A stretch of 64,000 bases of DNA from Nonomuraea ceibae (GCF_019396325.1 NZ_JAHKRO010000030.1:17651-81650); one strand, 5' to 3'; numbered from the stretch's first letter, positions 34,095 to 43,586 are shown. The notes: generated by a model not told the origin, from the letters alone. Program-made: numbers and translations.

Positions 34095-36842
34095 TCACTT
34101 CTTCGGCGGGGTCACCTGGACGAGCGCGCCCAGGTTGCCCGGCAGCGGGGTGACCAGCTTGAACTGGACGCCCAGCGCCTTGCCCTCGTCGCCGGGGTTG
34201 CCGGTGCCGAGGACGTGGCCGTTGCCGAGGTCGGTGCCGTAGAGCTCGGTCGCCGGGGTTCCGTCGACGTTGACCACGCGGGTGCTGTACGGCTGGTCGC
34301 CCTTGCTCGGGACGACGACGGAGGCGTCGAAGTCCCGGTAGTACAGCGAGCCGTCCTGCAGCTCAAGGCCCGGGTACCAGGTCTTGGCGTCGGTGAAGCT
34401 CGGCACGCCCTTCAGCGCGGGGACGTTCGTGCAGTACTCGCTGAACGGCTCGTCCGCGGCCTCGAGGCACTCCTTGAACGGGTAGGTCTTCGTGAAGGAG
34501 AACGCGGCGTTGGAGGTCTGCGAGCGGCCCTCCATGTTCTTGTGCCGTGACGGGTCCTTCGCGGCCGCCTCGCCGGTGCGGCGGAGCGGGTCGTAGTGCG
34601 AGTCCACGAGCAGCAGGCTGCCCTTGGAGCCGATGCTCGGCGCCGCTTCGAGGTTGTTGGCCAGCACGTTGTTGGTGTAGGTCGAGTCGCGGTACCAGAC
34701 CAGCAGGCCCGGCGCGTTGTACTTGACCTTCTCCACCTTCCACGCTCCGTCACGCGAGTACGTGGTGTCGTAGGCGTACTGCAGGCCCTTGTCGAAGCCG
34801 TCGAAGTTGCGCCACTCGGCGAGGTAGAACCGGTCGATCTGGCGCTCGCCGTTGTTGATCGTCCAGCCCTGGCCGCTGGTGTTGGTGAACGTGCCGCCGA
34901 AGGCGCGCCAGCCGTTCTCGCCGTTCTCCACGTCGTCGCTCCACACGGAGGCGCCGCCGTTGGTGATCGAGAAGTCGTCGGCGTGCCAGCCGCGCGGCGT
35001 GAAGGCGGCGTCGGTGTTGTACGCCAGCCGCAGCTTGATCGTCTGGCCGGCGAACGGGGTCAGGTTGACGTAGTCGTGCCGCCAGCCGTCGGTGTTGCCG
35101 GTGATGCCGTACTTCTTGTTGCCGAACGTGGCGAGGTTCTTGTTCGGGTCCGGGTAGCCGTCGGGCGTGGTGATCTCGGTGCCGGCCTCGTCGTAGACCT
35201 TCTGCTGGGTCCAGGTGTTGCCGCCGTCGGTGGACACCTCGACGAAGCCGAAGTCCCAGTCAGCCTCGATCTCGTAGTTGTTCCACATCCAGAAGCGGAC
35301 GTCGGTCCCGGCGGGCACCTGGATGTCGCGGGCCAGCGAGACGTTGGCCCACTCCTGGTCCATGCCGGACCACCAGGCGTTGGCGCCGCTGTGCGGGTCG
35401 ATCATCTTCAGCGGCTCGGAGGCGAGGTTGACGCGGACGCCGTCCTCGGTGAAGCGGGGCGTGCGCGAGGTCTGGCCGACCGTGACGAGCTTCTTGCTGT
35501 CACCCGGGTTGAACACCTTCGGGTTCGCCCAGCCGAGCACCCACTTGTCCCAGAGGCCCATGTGGGTGGGCATCGACTGGAAGATGGGGCCGGAGTGGGA
35601 GCCGCTGGACATCAGGTCCCAGAAGTCCACCGCGGAGCTGGCCTGGCCGGAGGTGTCGTACAGGTCGGGCAGGCCGAGGTCGTGGCCGTACTCGTGGGCG
35701 AAGACGCCGACGCCGGAGTCCTCGGGCTGCACGATGTAGTTGGAGATCTTCTTGTCGGTGCCGGGCACCTGGTAGCCGCCGGCGACCGCGCTGGAGTGCG
35801 CCCAGATGGCGTACGTGCCCTCGGCGCCGCCGTCGGAGGACTTGTCCTTGCCGGCGTGGACGAGCACGAGGTGGTCGATCACGCCGTCGGGCTCGGCGAA
35901 GTTGCCGTCGCCGTCGGCGTCGGAGACGTCCTCGATGTCGTAGTCGGCCCACGGGAAGTCGGGCTGGGTCTGCGACAGGACGTTGACGGCGTCGATGGCG
36001 AGCTGGCCGGCGCCGAGCGGGTTGTCCGGGTGGCCCGACATGTCCTGCGGGACCCCGCCGCAGGCGGCCGCGCCGTACCACGCCTCGGAGTGCGGAGCCT
36101 TGATCCAGCCGACCGCGGAGCCGGTGACGGAGTAGGCGCCCTTGGACATCTCCTCGTACATCTTCTTCAGCGTGTGGCCGGAGATGTCGATGCCGGGCTT
36201 GCCGTCGCGCGGGTCCTTCAGGTCGGGGCGGACGCGCTCGGTGATGCCCTTGTCCGTGTAGAGCATCTTGTTGAAGTGCTCGGGGCTGAAGTCCTTGACC
36301 CAGAAGGAGTTGTTGTCCTTGTGCGGCAGCGTGGCCGGGTCCGGGATGTTGTTGTGCAGCGGGCCGTTCTTGAGCGTGCCGGCCGGCTCGACGACGCAGT
36401 CGTCGGGGGCGCTGTCGACGGTCCGCAGGCGGTTGAAGCCGGAGAAGTCGTCGTTGGCGTTCTCGTTGAACTCGACCAGCAGCGTGAGAAGCTTGGCGGT
36501 CTTCGTCTGCTTGGACTTTTTGAAGATCCATTCAGCGGGGTTTCGGCCGGTGCGGATGGCCTCGGCCTCGCGGGCCGCGAGCACCCGGGCAGCGGCCGGG
36601 TTTCCGCTGCTGAACTTCTGGTCGATCTTCTTCGCGGCGGAGATCGACCGCTTGTTCTTGCCCGGGACTCCCGGCTCGGCCGGCGGGTCGTCGTCCCTGG
36701 GTGGCGCGTAGTTAATGTAGTAGTCAGACGCGCTGGGCTGGTATGACGCGACCGAGTCGGCCTGAGCGCTGGGTACGGTCAGGGCGGCGCCGAGGAGGGC
36801 TACCGCCGGGATTGTGGCTAATAGGCGCTTCTTGCTGGGCAC
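34095..36842 (-). CDS. Secreted M6-family metalloprotease (immune inhibitor A type)
   Basis: A 915-aa exported zinc protease. A signal peptide is evident: basic N-terminus (MPSKKR), hydrophobic core LLATIPAVALLGAALTVP and cleavage after AQA (~28). The catalytic zinc motif HEYGHDLGLPDLYD starts at about His383 (HExxHxxgxxD). A second half contains jelly-roll/VEG-like segments such as WADYDIEDVSDADGDGN with Asp-rich calcium sites. GTG 36842 is chosen over 36896 because AAGGGG precedes it and the signal peptide starts here. Similar proteases degrade host or environmental proteins. It is followed by a strong hairpin. Confidence 0.94.
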   Translation of the reverse strand: MPSKKRLLATIPAVALLGAALTVPSAQADSVASYQPSASDYYINYAPPRDDDPPAEPGVPGKNKRSISAAKKIDQKFSSGNPAAARVLAAREAEAIRTGRNPAEWIFKKSKQTKTAKLLTLLVEFNENANDDFSGFNRLRTVDSAPDDCVVEPAGTLKNGPLHNNIPDPATLPHKDNNSFWVKDFSPEHFNKMLYTDKGITERVRPDLKDPRDGKPGIDISGHTLKKMYEEMSKGAYSVTGSAVGWIKAPHSEAWYGAAACGGVPQDMSGHPDNPLGAGQLAIDAVNVLSQTQPDFPWADYDIEDVSDADGDGNFAEPDGVIDHLVLVHAGKDKSSDGGAEGTYAIWAHSSAVAGGYQVPGTDKKISNYIVQPEDSGVGVFAHEYGHDLGLPDLYDTSGQASSAVDFWDLMSSGSHSGPIFQSMPTHMGLWDKWVLGWANPKVFNPGDSKKLVTVGQTSRTPRFTEDGVRVNLASEPLKMIDPHSGANAWWSGMDQEWANVSLARDIQVPAGTDVRFWMWNNYEIEADWDFGFVEVSTDGGNTWTQQKVYDEAGTEITTPDGYPDPNKNLATFGNKKYGITGNTDGWRHDYVNLTPFAGQTIKLRLAYNTDAAFTPRGWHADDFSITNGGASVWSDDVENGENGWRAFGGTFTNTSGQGWTINNGERQIDRFYLAEWRNFDGFDKGLQYAYDTTYSRDGAWKVEKVKYNAPGLLVWYRDSTYTNNVLANNLEAAPSIGSKGSLLLVDSHYDPLRRTGEAAAKDPSRHKNMEGRSQTSNAAFSFTKTYPFKECLEAADEPFSEYCTNVPALKGVPSFTDAKTWYPGLELQDGSLYYRDFDASVVVPSKGDQPYSTRVVNVDGTPATELYGTDLGNGHVLGTGNPGDEGKALGVQFKLVTPLPGNLGALVQVTPPKK

Positions 36843-36896
36843 CAGTAACCCCTTCTGCCCGGGATCGCCGGGCGCAATGGCCATAGGGTCTTGCAA

Positions 36897-36966
36897 ACCG
36901 GCACGGTAGACCGTTTCTAAAGATTGCGTAAAGTAGGTTGTGGAAATGTGATCAAACTACGACATT
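36897..36966. other. AT-rich upstream region of the protease gene
   Basis: About 70 bp of markedly AT-richer sequence separates the frdD stop and the protease gene. It probably holds the protease promoter (for example TTTGATCACATTT on the minus strand), but I see no clear -35/-10 pair. No gene is visible. Confidence 0.5.
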
Positions 36967-37329
36967 TCACAACAACCGCATCGCGGCAATGATCCCGCCC
37001 GTAACTGCTCCCCCGTAACAGACGACCGCGATGAACCCGTCGTACCGTCCGATCCCCAGCAGTTCCTCACTGGTGAACCTGATCCGGTGCGCCGCGTGGA
37101 ACAGGCACAGCACCACCGCCACCACCAGCCCCGCCCGCACCCACAGCGGCTCCAGCAGCGCGGCCAGGTGCGCCGCGTCGGGCCAGCCGATCACGCCGAG
37201 CGGCATGAGCACCCCGAACAGCAGCGCCAGCACCGGCAGCACCAGCGCCGCGACGATCCCCCCGCCGCTGAACAGCAGCCACAGATACGGCTCAGGCGTC
37301 CTTCTCACGGCGTCTCCCCGGCTTCTCAT
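36967..37329 (-). CDS. frdD: Fumarate reductase subunit D
   Basis: A 120-aa membrane anchor with three hydrophobic helices (LWLLFSGGGIVAALVLPVLA; VWVRAGLVVAVVLCLFHAAH region; FIAVVCYGGAVTGGIIAAM). The HAAHRIRFT and LGIGRYDG segments resemble FrdD of the E. coli-type quinol:fumarate reductase. ATG 37329 overlaps the frdC stop by ATGA. FrdC and FrdD together would bind menaquinol in the cytoplasmic membrane. It is the terminal gene of the frdABCD operon. Confidence 0.88.
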   Translation of the reverse strand: MRSRGDAVRRTPEPYLWLLFSGGGIVAALVLPVLALLFGVLMPLGVIGWPDAAHLAALLEPLWVRAGLVVAVVLCLFHAAHRIRFTSEELLGIGRYDGFIAVVCYGGAVTGGIIAAMRLL

Positions 37330-37712
37330 GGCGTCCGCAGGACGACGTACGCGATCACCGCCGAGACGAGCAGCCAGCCGGAATGGTTGCCGCCCTGGAT
37401 CATCCAGGCGGGCACCCGCCAGCCGTCCAGCCGCACCACGGTGGCCTTCGGGGCGAGGTTGAGGAACGTGATCGCGTGGTAGGCGGTCGCCGCCAGCGCC
37501 ACCGTGTTGAGCGCGATCATCCACGGGCGCGCCGCCAGCGCCGTGAACTGCGCGTACGTCCCGGCGACCACCGAGTCGGCCAGCAGGACCAGGTACGCGA
37601 CGGTCCAGGCGACGAAGACGCTGGTCAGCTCGCGCAGCACGAACAGCGTGTAGCGCCTGCTGCGGGCGAACCAGAGCGGGTCCCTGGGCGGGCGGCGGGC
37701 GGGCGCGGTCAT
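37326..37712 (-). CDS. frdC: Fumarate reductase subunit C
   Basis: A 128-aa membrane anchor with three helices (VFVAWTVAYLVLLADSVVAG; WMIALNTVALAATAYHAITF; SGWLLVSAVIAYVVL). The HAITFLNLAPKATVVRLDG and IQGGNHSGW segments match FrdC. ATG 37712 overlaps the frdB stop codon. It pairs with FrdD; both are of the heme-less two-subunit anchor type, so reductase rather than succinate dehydrogenase is suggested. Confidence 0.89.
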   Translation of the reverse strand: MTAPARRPPRDPLWFARSRRYTLFVLRELTSVFVAWTVAYLVLLADSVVAGTYAQFTALAARPWMIALNTVALAATAYHAITFLNLAPKATVVRLDGWRVPAWMIQGGNHSGWLLVSAVIAYVVLRTP

Positions 37713-38434
37713 CGCCGGCTCCACGGCAGCACCGAGCGCAGCGCGGCGGTCAGCTTGTAGCGCTGGATCGCCTCGGCCGGGTCGACGTGCTTGGGGCAGG
37801 CCCGGGTGCACTCGCCGACGAACGTGCACCCCCAGACGGCGTCGTCCAGGTTGAGCACGTCGAAGCGGTCGCCCATGTCGCGCGAGTCCAGGTTGTAGCG
37901 CTGGGCCAGCGCGATCGCCGCCGGGCCGAGGAAGTCCGGGTCGAGCACGTACACCGGGCAGGCCGAGTAGCAGAGCATGCAGTTGATGCACATGCTGTAC
38001 TGCTTGTACGCCTCCAACTGGTCCGGCGTCTGGGCGTACTCGGCGGTGAGCGGCAGCTCCTCCCCCTCCCGGATCAGCCACGGCCGCACCGACGACAGCT
38101 TGGCCAGGAAGTCGTCGATGTCCACGACCAGGTCCCTGATGACGGGGAAGCCCTTGAGCGGCTCGACCCTGACCGGGCCGGCGCCGTACTCGGTGAGGAA
38201 GGTGCCGCAGGTCAGGCGGGGCTCGCCGTTGACGGTCATGCCGCACGAGCCGCAGATGCCCATCCGGCACGACCAGCGGAACGACAGGCTGCCGTCGAGC
38301 CGGTCCTTGACGTGGGTGAGCCCGTCGAGCACGGCCCAGTCGGGGCGCAGCGGCACGTCGTACGCCTGAAACACCGGCTCGTCGTCCTGGCCGGGCCGGT
38401 AGCGGGACACTTCCAGCCGGATGGAGTCAGTCAC
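37709..38434 (-). CDS. frdB: Fumarate reductase iron-sulfur subunit
   Basis: A 241-aa electron-transfer subunit. Cys sites are intact: the [2Fe-2S] set CRMGICGSCGMTVNGEP followed by C, the [4Fe-4S] set CINCMLCYSACP, and the [3Fe-4S] set CTFVGECTRACPKH. It passes electrons between quinol and the flavin subunit. ATG 38434 overlaps the frdA end (8-bp overlap), showing a tight operon. Length fits FrdB. Confidence 0.95.
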   Translation of the reverse strand: MTDSIRLEVSRYRPGQDDEPVFQAYDVPLRPDWAVLDGLTHVKDRLDGSLSFRWSCRMGICGSCGMTVNGEPRLTCGTFLTEYGAGPVRVEPLKGFPVIRDLVVDIDDFLAKLSSVRPWLIREGEELPLTAEYAQTPDQLEAYKQYSMCINCMLCYSACPVYVLDPDFLGPAAIALAQRYNLDSRDMGDRFDVLNLDDAVWGCTFVGECTRACPKHVDPAEAIQRYKLTAALRSVLPWSRR

Positions 38435-40154
38435 GGCCGTACACCCTTTCCCCGGGAGGCCAGCGGGTGATCGTCACGGGCAGCAGGCCGACCGACGGGC
38501 TGCCGTCGGGGGCCCGGTGGACCAGCGAGTGCGCCAGGTAGGCGGCGTCGTCCCTGGCCGGGAAGTCGGTGCGCTGGTGGGCGCCGCGCGACTCGCGCCG
38601 CTCGGCCGCGCAGGCCACGATCGTGCGCGCGACGTCGAGCATGGCGTGCAGCTCCAGCAGGGCGACCAGCTCGGTGTTGAAGGCGGCGCTGGAGTCGTCC
38701 ACGAGCGCCCCGGCGGCCCGTTCGCCCAGCTCGGCGAGGGTGTCGGCGGCCTTGGCGAGGACGTCGCCGGTGCGGTAGATGCCGGCGGCGCCTTCGAGCG
38801 TGCGCTGCATCTCCTCGCGCAGCACGGCGATCCGCTCGCCGCCGCCCTCGCGCGCCCGCTCCAGCCGCCGCCGCTCGTCGGCGCCCTGGCTGCGGACGGC
38901 GGCCGCCTCGCCGTCGCGGTGGCCGCGGGCGAAGCGGGCGGCGGCCAGCCCGGCGCGCCTGCCGAAGACGAGGATCTCCGGCAGCGAGTTGGAGCCGAGC
39001 CGGTTGGCGCCGTTGATGCTCACGCAGGCCGTCTCGCCCGCCGCGAACAGGCCGGCGATCGGGGTGGCGCCGTCGAGGTCGGTGTGGACGCCGCCCATCA
39101 TGTAGTGCACGACGGGGCGGACCGGGACGAGGTCGGTGACCGGGTCGAGGTTCTGGTAGCTGCGGCACAGCTCGCGCACGAACGGGATGCGCGCGTCGAT
39201 CCTGTCCTCGCCCAGGTGGCGCAGGTCGAGGTGGACGACGGGACCGTACGGCGTGTCGACGGTGCGGCCCTTGCGCTGCTCGTGCACGAACGCCTGCGAG
39301 AGGCGGTCGCGCGGGCCGAGCTCCATGCTGCGCAGCCGGGGCGCCGGGGTGGGGGTGCCGAGGTCGTAGTCCTGGAGGTAGCGGTAGCCGTCCTTGTTGA
39401 TCAGCCAGCCGCCCTCGGCCCTGGCCGCCTCGGTGATGAGGATGCCGGTGAACGGCAGGCCGGTGGGGTGGTACTGGACGAACTCCATGTCCTTCAGCGG
39501 GGCGCCCGCGCGGTAGGCCAGGGCCATGCCGTCTCCGGACTTGATGGCGGCGTTGGTGGTGAAGGGGAAGGCCCGGCCGCAGCCGCCGGTGGCCAGGACG
39601 ACGGTCCTGGCGGGGATCGCCTCGACGCGGCCGGTGCGCAGCTCGACGGCCACGACGCCGTGGACGCGGCCGTCGTCGACGACGAGCCGGGTGACGTACC
39701 ACTCGTCGTACCGCGCGATGCCGGGGTGTTTGAGCGTGGTCTGGAACAGCGTGTGCAGCAGGTGGAAGCCGGTCTTGTCGGCCGCGTACCAGGTGCGCAT
39801 CCGCTTCATGCCGCCGAACGGGCGCACCGCGACGCGCCCGTCGCGCTCGCGGCTCCACGGGCAGCCCCAGTGTTCGACCTGGACGAGCTCGCGCGGCGCC
39901 TCGGCCACGAACGCCTCCACCGCGTCCTGGTCGCACAGCCAGTCGCCGCCGGAGATCGTGTCGTAGCAGTGCTCGTCGAGCGTGTCGCCGTCGGCGACGA
40001 CCGCGGCGGCGCCGCCCTCGGCCGAGACGGTGTGGCTGCGCATCGGGTAGACCTTCGACACGACCGCCACGCTGAGGGTGAGGTCGCTCTCGGCGACGGC
40101 GACGGCCGCCCGCAGTCCGGCGCCGCCGCCTCCCACGATGAGCACGTCGATCAT
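38427..40154 (-). CDS. frdA: Fumarate reductase flavoprotein subunit
   Basis: A 575-aa catalytic subunit. The FAD-binding motif is VLIVGGGGAGLRAAVAV at the N-terminus; the covalent-FAD histidine is in MRSHTVSAEGG near residue 42. The substrate-site motifs MEFVQYHPTGLPFTG and NRLGSNSLPEI are present, as is the ERRESRGAHQRTDFPARDD region with catalytic Arg. With FrdBCD it would reduce fumarate with menaquinol, or run in reverse. The frd operon order is A-B-C-D, as in M. tuberculosis. ATG 40154 lies 4 bp after the 77-aa gene. Confidence 0.95.
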   Translation of the reverse strand: MIDVLIVGGGGAGLRAAVAVAESDLTLSVAVVSKVYPMRSHTVSAEGGAAAVVADGDTLDEHCYDTISGGDWLCDQDAVEAFVAEAPRELVQVEHWGCPWSRERDGRVAVRPFGGMKRMRTWYAADKTGFHLLHTLFQTTLKHPGIARYDEWYVTRLVVDDGRVHGVVAVELRTGRVEAIPARTVVLATGGCGRAFPFTTNAAIKSGDGMALAYRAGAPLKDMEFVQYHPTGLPFTGILITEAARAEGGWLINKDGYRYLQDYDLGTPTPAPRLRSMELGPRDRLSQAFVHEQRKGRTVDTPYGPVVHLDLRHLGEDRIDARIPFVRELCRSYQNLDPVTDLVPVRPVVHYMMGGVHTDLDGATPIAGLFAAGETACVSINGANRLGSNSLPEILVFGRRAGLAAARFARGHRDGEAAAVRSQGADERRRLERAREGGGERIAVLREEMQRTLEGAAGIYRTGDVLAKAADTLAELGERAAGALVDDSSAAFNTELVALLELHAMLDVARTIVACAAERRESRGAHQRTDFPARDDAAYLAHSLVHRAPDGSPSVGLLPVTITRWPPGERVYGRD

Positions 40155-40158
40155 CGGT

Positions 40159-40392
40159 TCAGCTCCCGCGGTCCGGTTCGATCGGATCCTTCACCCGCTT
40201 GCCGTCGCAGCGGATGGCGGACAGGTGGATGCTGCCGTCGTGGTACTCGTGCCGGATCCGGCGGCAGCCGCAGTCGAAGAGCTGGTCACGGATCACCAGG
40301 CCGTAGCCGTCGTCGTCGAGGAGACGCTCACCGCCGTGCTTCTTGCCGCAGGGGGCGGTCTCGGGGGTGAAGGGGCTCTTGGCGCCTGTCAT
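40159..40392 (-). CDS. Uncharacterised 77-aa cysteine-containing protein
   Basis: A small soluble protein with Cys in APCGKKH, DCGCRR and RCDGKR, which could form a metal site. ATG 40392 is well supported by AAGGAGAT 6-8 bases upstream. It ends 4 bp before frdA and so is probably co-transcribed with the fumarate reductase, but no family was recognised. It might assist cofactor insertion or have no link beyond location. Confidence 0.7.
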   Translation of the reverse strand: MTGAKSPFTPETAPCGKKHGGERLLDDDGYGLVIRDQLFDCGCRRIRHEYHDGSIHLSAIRCDGKRVKDPIEPDRGS

Positions 40393-40458
40393 CGCCGATC
40401 TCCTTAGATGGGCGAAACGTAACCTCCACACAAGCACCGCGGCCCGGTCCGGGAAAGG

Positions 40459-42153
40459 TCAGTCGGGCGTTTTCTCGCCGGGTTCTCCGGGTTCGGCCCG
40501 CTCGCCCGTCTCGTCCGTCTCGTCCTCGTGCGGGTAGTGGAGGTCGAAGGCGGGCCGTTCGGAGCGGATCGGCGGCATGAACGTGAAGTTGTGCCGGGGC
40601 GGCGGGCAGGAGGTCGCCCATTCGAGGGAGTTGCCGTAGCCCCAGGGGTCGTCGAGCGTGACCTTGGGCGCGTGCCTGGCGGTCTTCCAGACGTTGTAGA
40701 GGAACGGCAGCGTCGACAGCCCGAGCAGGAACGCGCCCAGCGACGAGAGCTGGTTGAGCGCGGTGAACCCGTCGGCCGGGCCGTAGTCGGCGTAGCGGCG
40801 CGGCATGCCGATCTGCCCGAGCCAGTGCTGCACCAGGAACGTGGTGTGGAAGCCGACGAACAGCGTCCAGAAGTGCACCTTGCCGAGCCGGTCGCCGAGC
40901 ATCCGGCCGGTCATCTTGGGCCACCAGAAGTAGAACCCGGCGAACATGGCGAACACGACGGTGCCGAAGACCACGTAGTGGAAGTGCGCGACGACGAAGT
41001 ACGTGTCGCTGATGTGGAAGTCGAGCGGCGGCGAGGCCAGGATGACGCCGGTCAGCCCGCCGAGCAGGAAGGTCACCAGGAACCCGATCGCGAACAGCAT
41101 CGGCGTCTCGAACGTCAGATGCCCCCGCCACATGGTGCCGATCCAGTTGAAGAACTTCACACCTGTCGGCACCGCGATGAGGAACGTCATGAACGAGAAG
41201 AACGGCAGCAGCACCTGCCCGGTGGGGAACATGTGGTGCGCCCACACGGTCATCGACAGCCCGGCGATCGCGATCGTGGCGCCGACCAGGCCCATGTAGC
41301 CGAAGATCGGCTTGCGGCTGAAGACCGGGATGACCTCGGTGATGATCCCGAAGAACGGCAGCGCGATGATGTAGACCTCGGGATGGCCGAAGAACCAGAA
41401 CAGGTGCTGCCACAGGATCGGCCCGCCGTTGGCCGGGTCGTAGATGTGCGTGCCGAGCTTGCGGTCGGCCTCCAGCGCGAGCAGCGCCGCCGCCAGCACC
41501 GGGAACGCCAGCAGCACGAGCATGCTGGTCAGCAGCACGTTCCAGGTGAACAGCGGCATCCGGAACATCGTCATGCCCGGCGCCCGCATGCCGATGATCG
41601 TGGTGATGAAGTTGACCGCGCCGAGGATCGTGCCGAGGCCCGACATCGCCAGCCCCATGATCCACAAATCGCCGCCGACCTGCGGCGAGTAGGCGGACGA
41701 CGACAGCGGCGTGTAGGCGAACCAGCCGAAGTCGGCCGCCCCGCCCGGCGTGAAGAACCCGGCCACCACCATGAGCCCGCCGAACAGGAACAGCCAGTAC
41801 GCCACCGCGTTCAGCCGGGGGAAGGCCACGTCGGGGGCGCCGATCTGCAGCGGCATGACCACGTTGGCGAACCCGGCGAACAGCGGCGTGGCGAACAGCA
41901 GCAGCATGATCGTGCCGTGCATGGTGAAGAGCTGGTTGTACATGTCCTGGTTGACGACCTGCATCCCCGGCTGGGCCAGCTCCGCGCGGATGATCATGGC
42001 CATGACGCCCGCGATCAGGAAGAACGCGAACGAGGTGATCAGATACAGGTACCCGATGACCTTGTGGTCGGTCGTGGTCAGCCAGGACGTGAGCACGGTC
42101 CCGGTGCGGCGCCGCCTGACCCGCTCGATCGACGTCTCGCGCACGCTGGTCAC
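40459..42153 (-). CDS. ctaD: Cytochrome c oxidase subunit I (heme-copper oxidase)
   Basis: A 564-aa subunit I with 12 hydrophobic segments. Heme and copper ligands are in characteristic segments: MHGTIMLLLFATPL (heme a His), FWFFGHPEVYIIALP with the His-Tyr-linked copper site, WAHHMF (copper His pair) and VAHFHYVV (heme His residues). GTG 42153 follows GGAGGGA; the open frame to 42210 is unlikely. No subunit II, III or IV gene is adjacent, so it is a stand-alone or second copy of subunit I. It precedes the fumarate reductase block on the same strand. Confidence 0.95.
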   Translation of the reverse strand: MTSVRETSIERVRRRRTGTVLTSWLTTTDHKVIGYLYLITSFAFFLIAGVMAMIIRAELAQPGMQVVNQDMYNQLFTMHGTIMLLLFATPLFAGFANVVMPLQIGAPDVAFPRLNAVAYWLFLFGGLMVVAGFFTPGGAADFGWFAYTPLSSSAYSPQVGGDLWIMGLAMSGLGTILGAVNFITTIIGMRAPGMTMFRMPLFTWNVLLTSMLVLLAFPVLAAALLALEADRKLGTHIYDPANGGPILWQHLFWFFGHPEVYIIALPFFGIITEVIPVFSRKPIFGYMGLVGATIAIAGLSMTVWAHHMFPTGQVLLPFFSFMTFLIAVPTGVKFFNWIGTMWRGHLTFETPMLFAIGFLVTFLLGGLTGVILASPPLDFHISDTYFVVAHFHYVVFGTVVFAMFAGFYFWWPKMTGRMLGDRLGKVHFWTLFVGFHTTFLVQHWLGQIGMPRRYADYGPADGFTALNQLSSLGAFLLGLSTLPFLYNVWKTARHAPKVTLDDPWGYGNSLEWATSCPPPRHNFTFMPPIRSERPAFDLHYPHEDETDETGERAEPGEPGEKTPD

Positions 42154-42326
42154 GGCTGCTCCCTCCAGTCGAGAGGTATGGCCTGCCCCGATCACCCCAT
42201 TCCACGCCACCGATCGCCGTCCGTGAAGTCGTTCCGGGCAAAGACATCCACATCCCGGACCCGTGCCTGCCTCGGCGGCGAAGTCTTCTATCCTTCGTAG
42301 CGACCCGATCGGAGGAGAAGAATCCC

Positions 42327-43532
42327 GTGAACGCCTCGCGTGACTATGCCGCCCTTGTCCAGCAGGGACTCAAGCTCGACCTCACCAGGGGCAAGCCGTC
42401 ACCGCGCCAGCTCGACCTCTCCGACGACATGCTCAAGCTCCCGACCACCCACGTGACCGCGGGCGGCCTCGACGCGCGCAACTACGGCGACCTGCAGGGG
42501 CTGCCGGAGCTGCGCGAGCTGTTCGGGCCGCTGCTCCAGGTGCCGCCCGCGCAGCTCGTGGTGGGCGGCAACGCCAGCCTGGCGATGATGCACGACACGG
42601 TCGTGCACGCGCTGCTGAGCAAGGTGCCCGGCGCCGGGCGCCGCTGGGTGGAGGAGCCGGAGATCACGTTCCTGTGCCCGGTGCCCGGCTACGACCGGCA
42701 CTTCACCATCTGCCAGGAGTTCGGGATCAAGATGGTCCCGGTGCCCATGAACGCCGAGGGCCCCGACATGGACGTCGTCGAGCGCCTGGTCGCCGAGGAC
42801 GCGAGCGTCAAGGGCATCTGGTGCGTGCCCAAGTACAGCAACCCGTCCGGCATCGTCTACAGCGACGAGACCGTGCGCCGCCTGGCCGCCATGCCCGCCG
42901 CCGCGCCCGACTTCCGCATCTTCTGGGACAACGCCTACGCCGTCCACCACCTGACCGACACCCCGGCCGAGCTCGCCGACCTGCTCGCGCTCTGCGCCGA
43001 GCACGGCAACCCCGACCGCGCCTTCGTCTACGGCTCCACCTCGAAGGTGACGCTGGCCGGCGCGGGTGTGGCGTTCTTCGGCTCCTCCCCGGCCAACGTC
43101 GCCTGGTTCCTCGACAACACGCGCAAGCAGTCCATCGGCCCCGACAAGCTCAACCAGCTGCGCCACGTGGAGTTCCTGCGCGACGCCGACGGCGTGGCCG
43201 CGCACATGCGCAAGCACGCCGAGCTGATCGGGCCCAAGTTCGAGGTGGTCGACCGGGTCCTCGCCAAGGAGCTCGGCGACCTGGCCACCTGGACCAGCCC
43301 GAAGGGCGGCTACTTCATCAGCCTGGAGGTTCCGCACGCCGCCGAGGTGGTGGCCAAGGCCAAGGCCGCGGGCATCGCGCTGACCCCGGCCGGCGCCACC
43401 CACCCCTACGGCCAGGACCCCGACGACCGCACGATCCGCATCGCGCCCACCTACCCCGGCCTGGAGGAGCTGGAGCAGGCCATCACCGGCCTGGCCGTCT
43501 GCGTCCGCCTCGTCGCCGAGGAGCACGCGTAA
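42327..43532 (+). CDS. Aspartate aminotransferase, actinobacterial subgroup Ic type
   Basis: A 401-aa PLP aminotransferase. The lysine lies in YGSTSKVTLAGAGVAFFGSS near residue 239 and the cofactor-aspartate in FRIFWDNAYAVHHL near residue 199. LDLTRGKPSP near the N-terminus and KYSNPSGIVYSDETV are typical of the subgroup that includes the C. glutamicum AspT enzyme. GTG 42327 follows GGAGGAGAAG. It diverges from ctaD with a 173-bp shared intergenic region; TATCCT near 42289 could be a -10 box. The substrate is likely aspartate/2-oxoglutarate. Confidence 0.9.
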   Translation: MNASRDYAALVQQGLKLDLTRGKPSPRQLDLSDDMLKLPTTHVTAGGLDARNYGDLQGLPELRELFGPLLQVPPAQLVVGGNASLAMMHDTVVHALLSKVPGAGRRWVEEPEITFLCPVPGYDRHFTICQEFGIKMVPVPMNAEGPDMDVVERLVAEDASVKGIWCVPKYSNPSGIVYSDETVRRLAAMPAAAPDFRIFWDNAYAVHHLTDTPAELADLLALCAEHGNPDRAFVYGSTSKVTLAGAGVAFFGSSPANVAWFLDNTRKQSIGPDKLNQLRHVEFLRDADGVAAHMRKHAELIGPKFEVVDRVLAKELGDLATWTSPKGGYFISLEVPHAAEVVAKAKAAGIALTPAGATHPYGQDPDDRTIRIAPTYPGLEELEQAITGLAVCVRLVAEEHA

Positions 43533-43586
43533 GCGCGCGTAAGCACCCCGGCCCCGGAGTGACCGCCCGGCCGGTGACGTGACCGG

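Noticed and set aside
42154..42210. Longer start for the cytochrome oxidase gene at 42210
   Set aside because: No ribosome-binding site precedes it, while GTG 42153 has GGAGGGA at proper spacing and starts at the conserved N-terminus.
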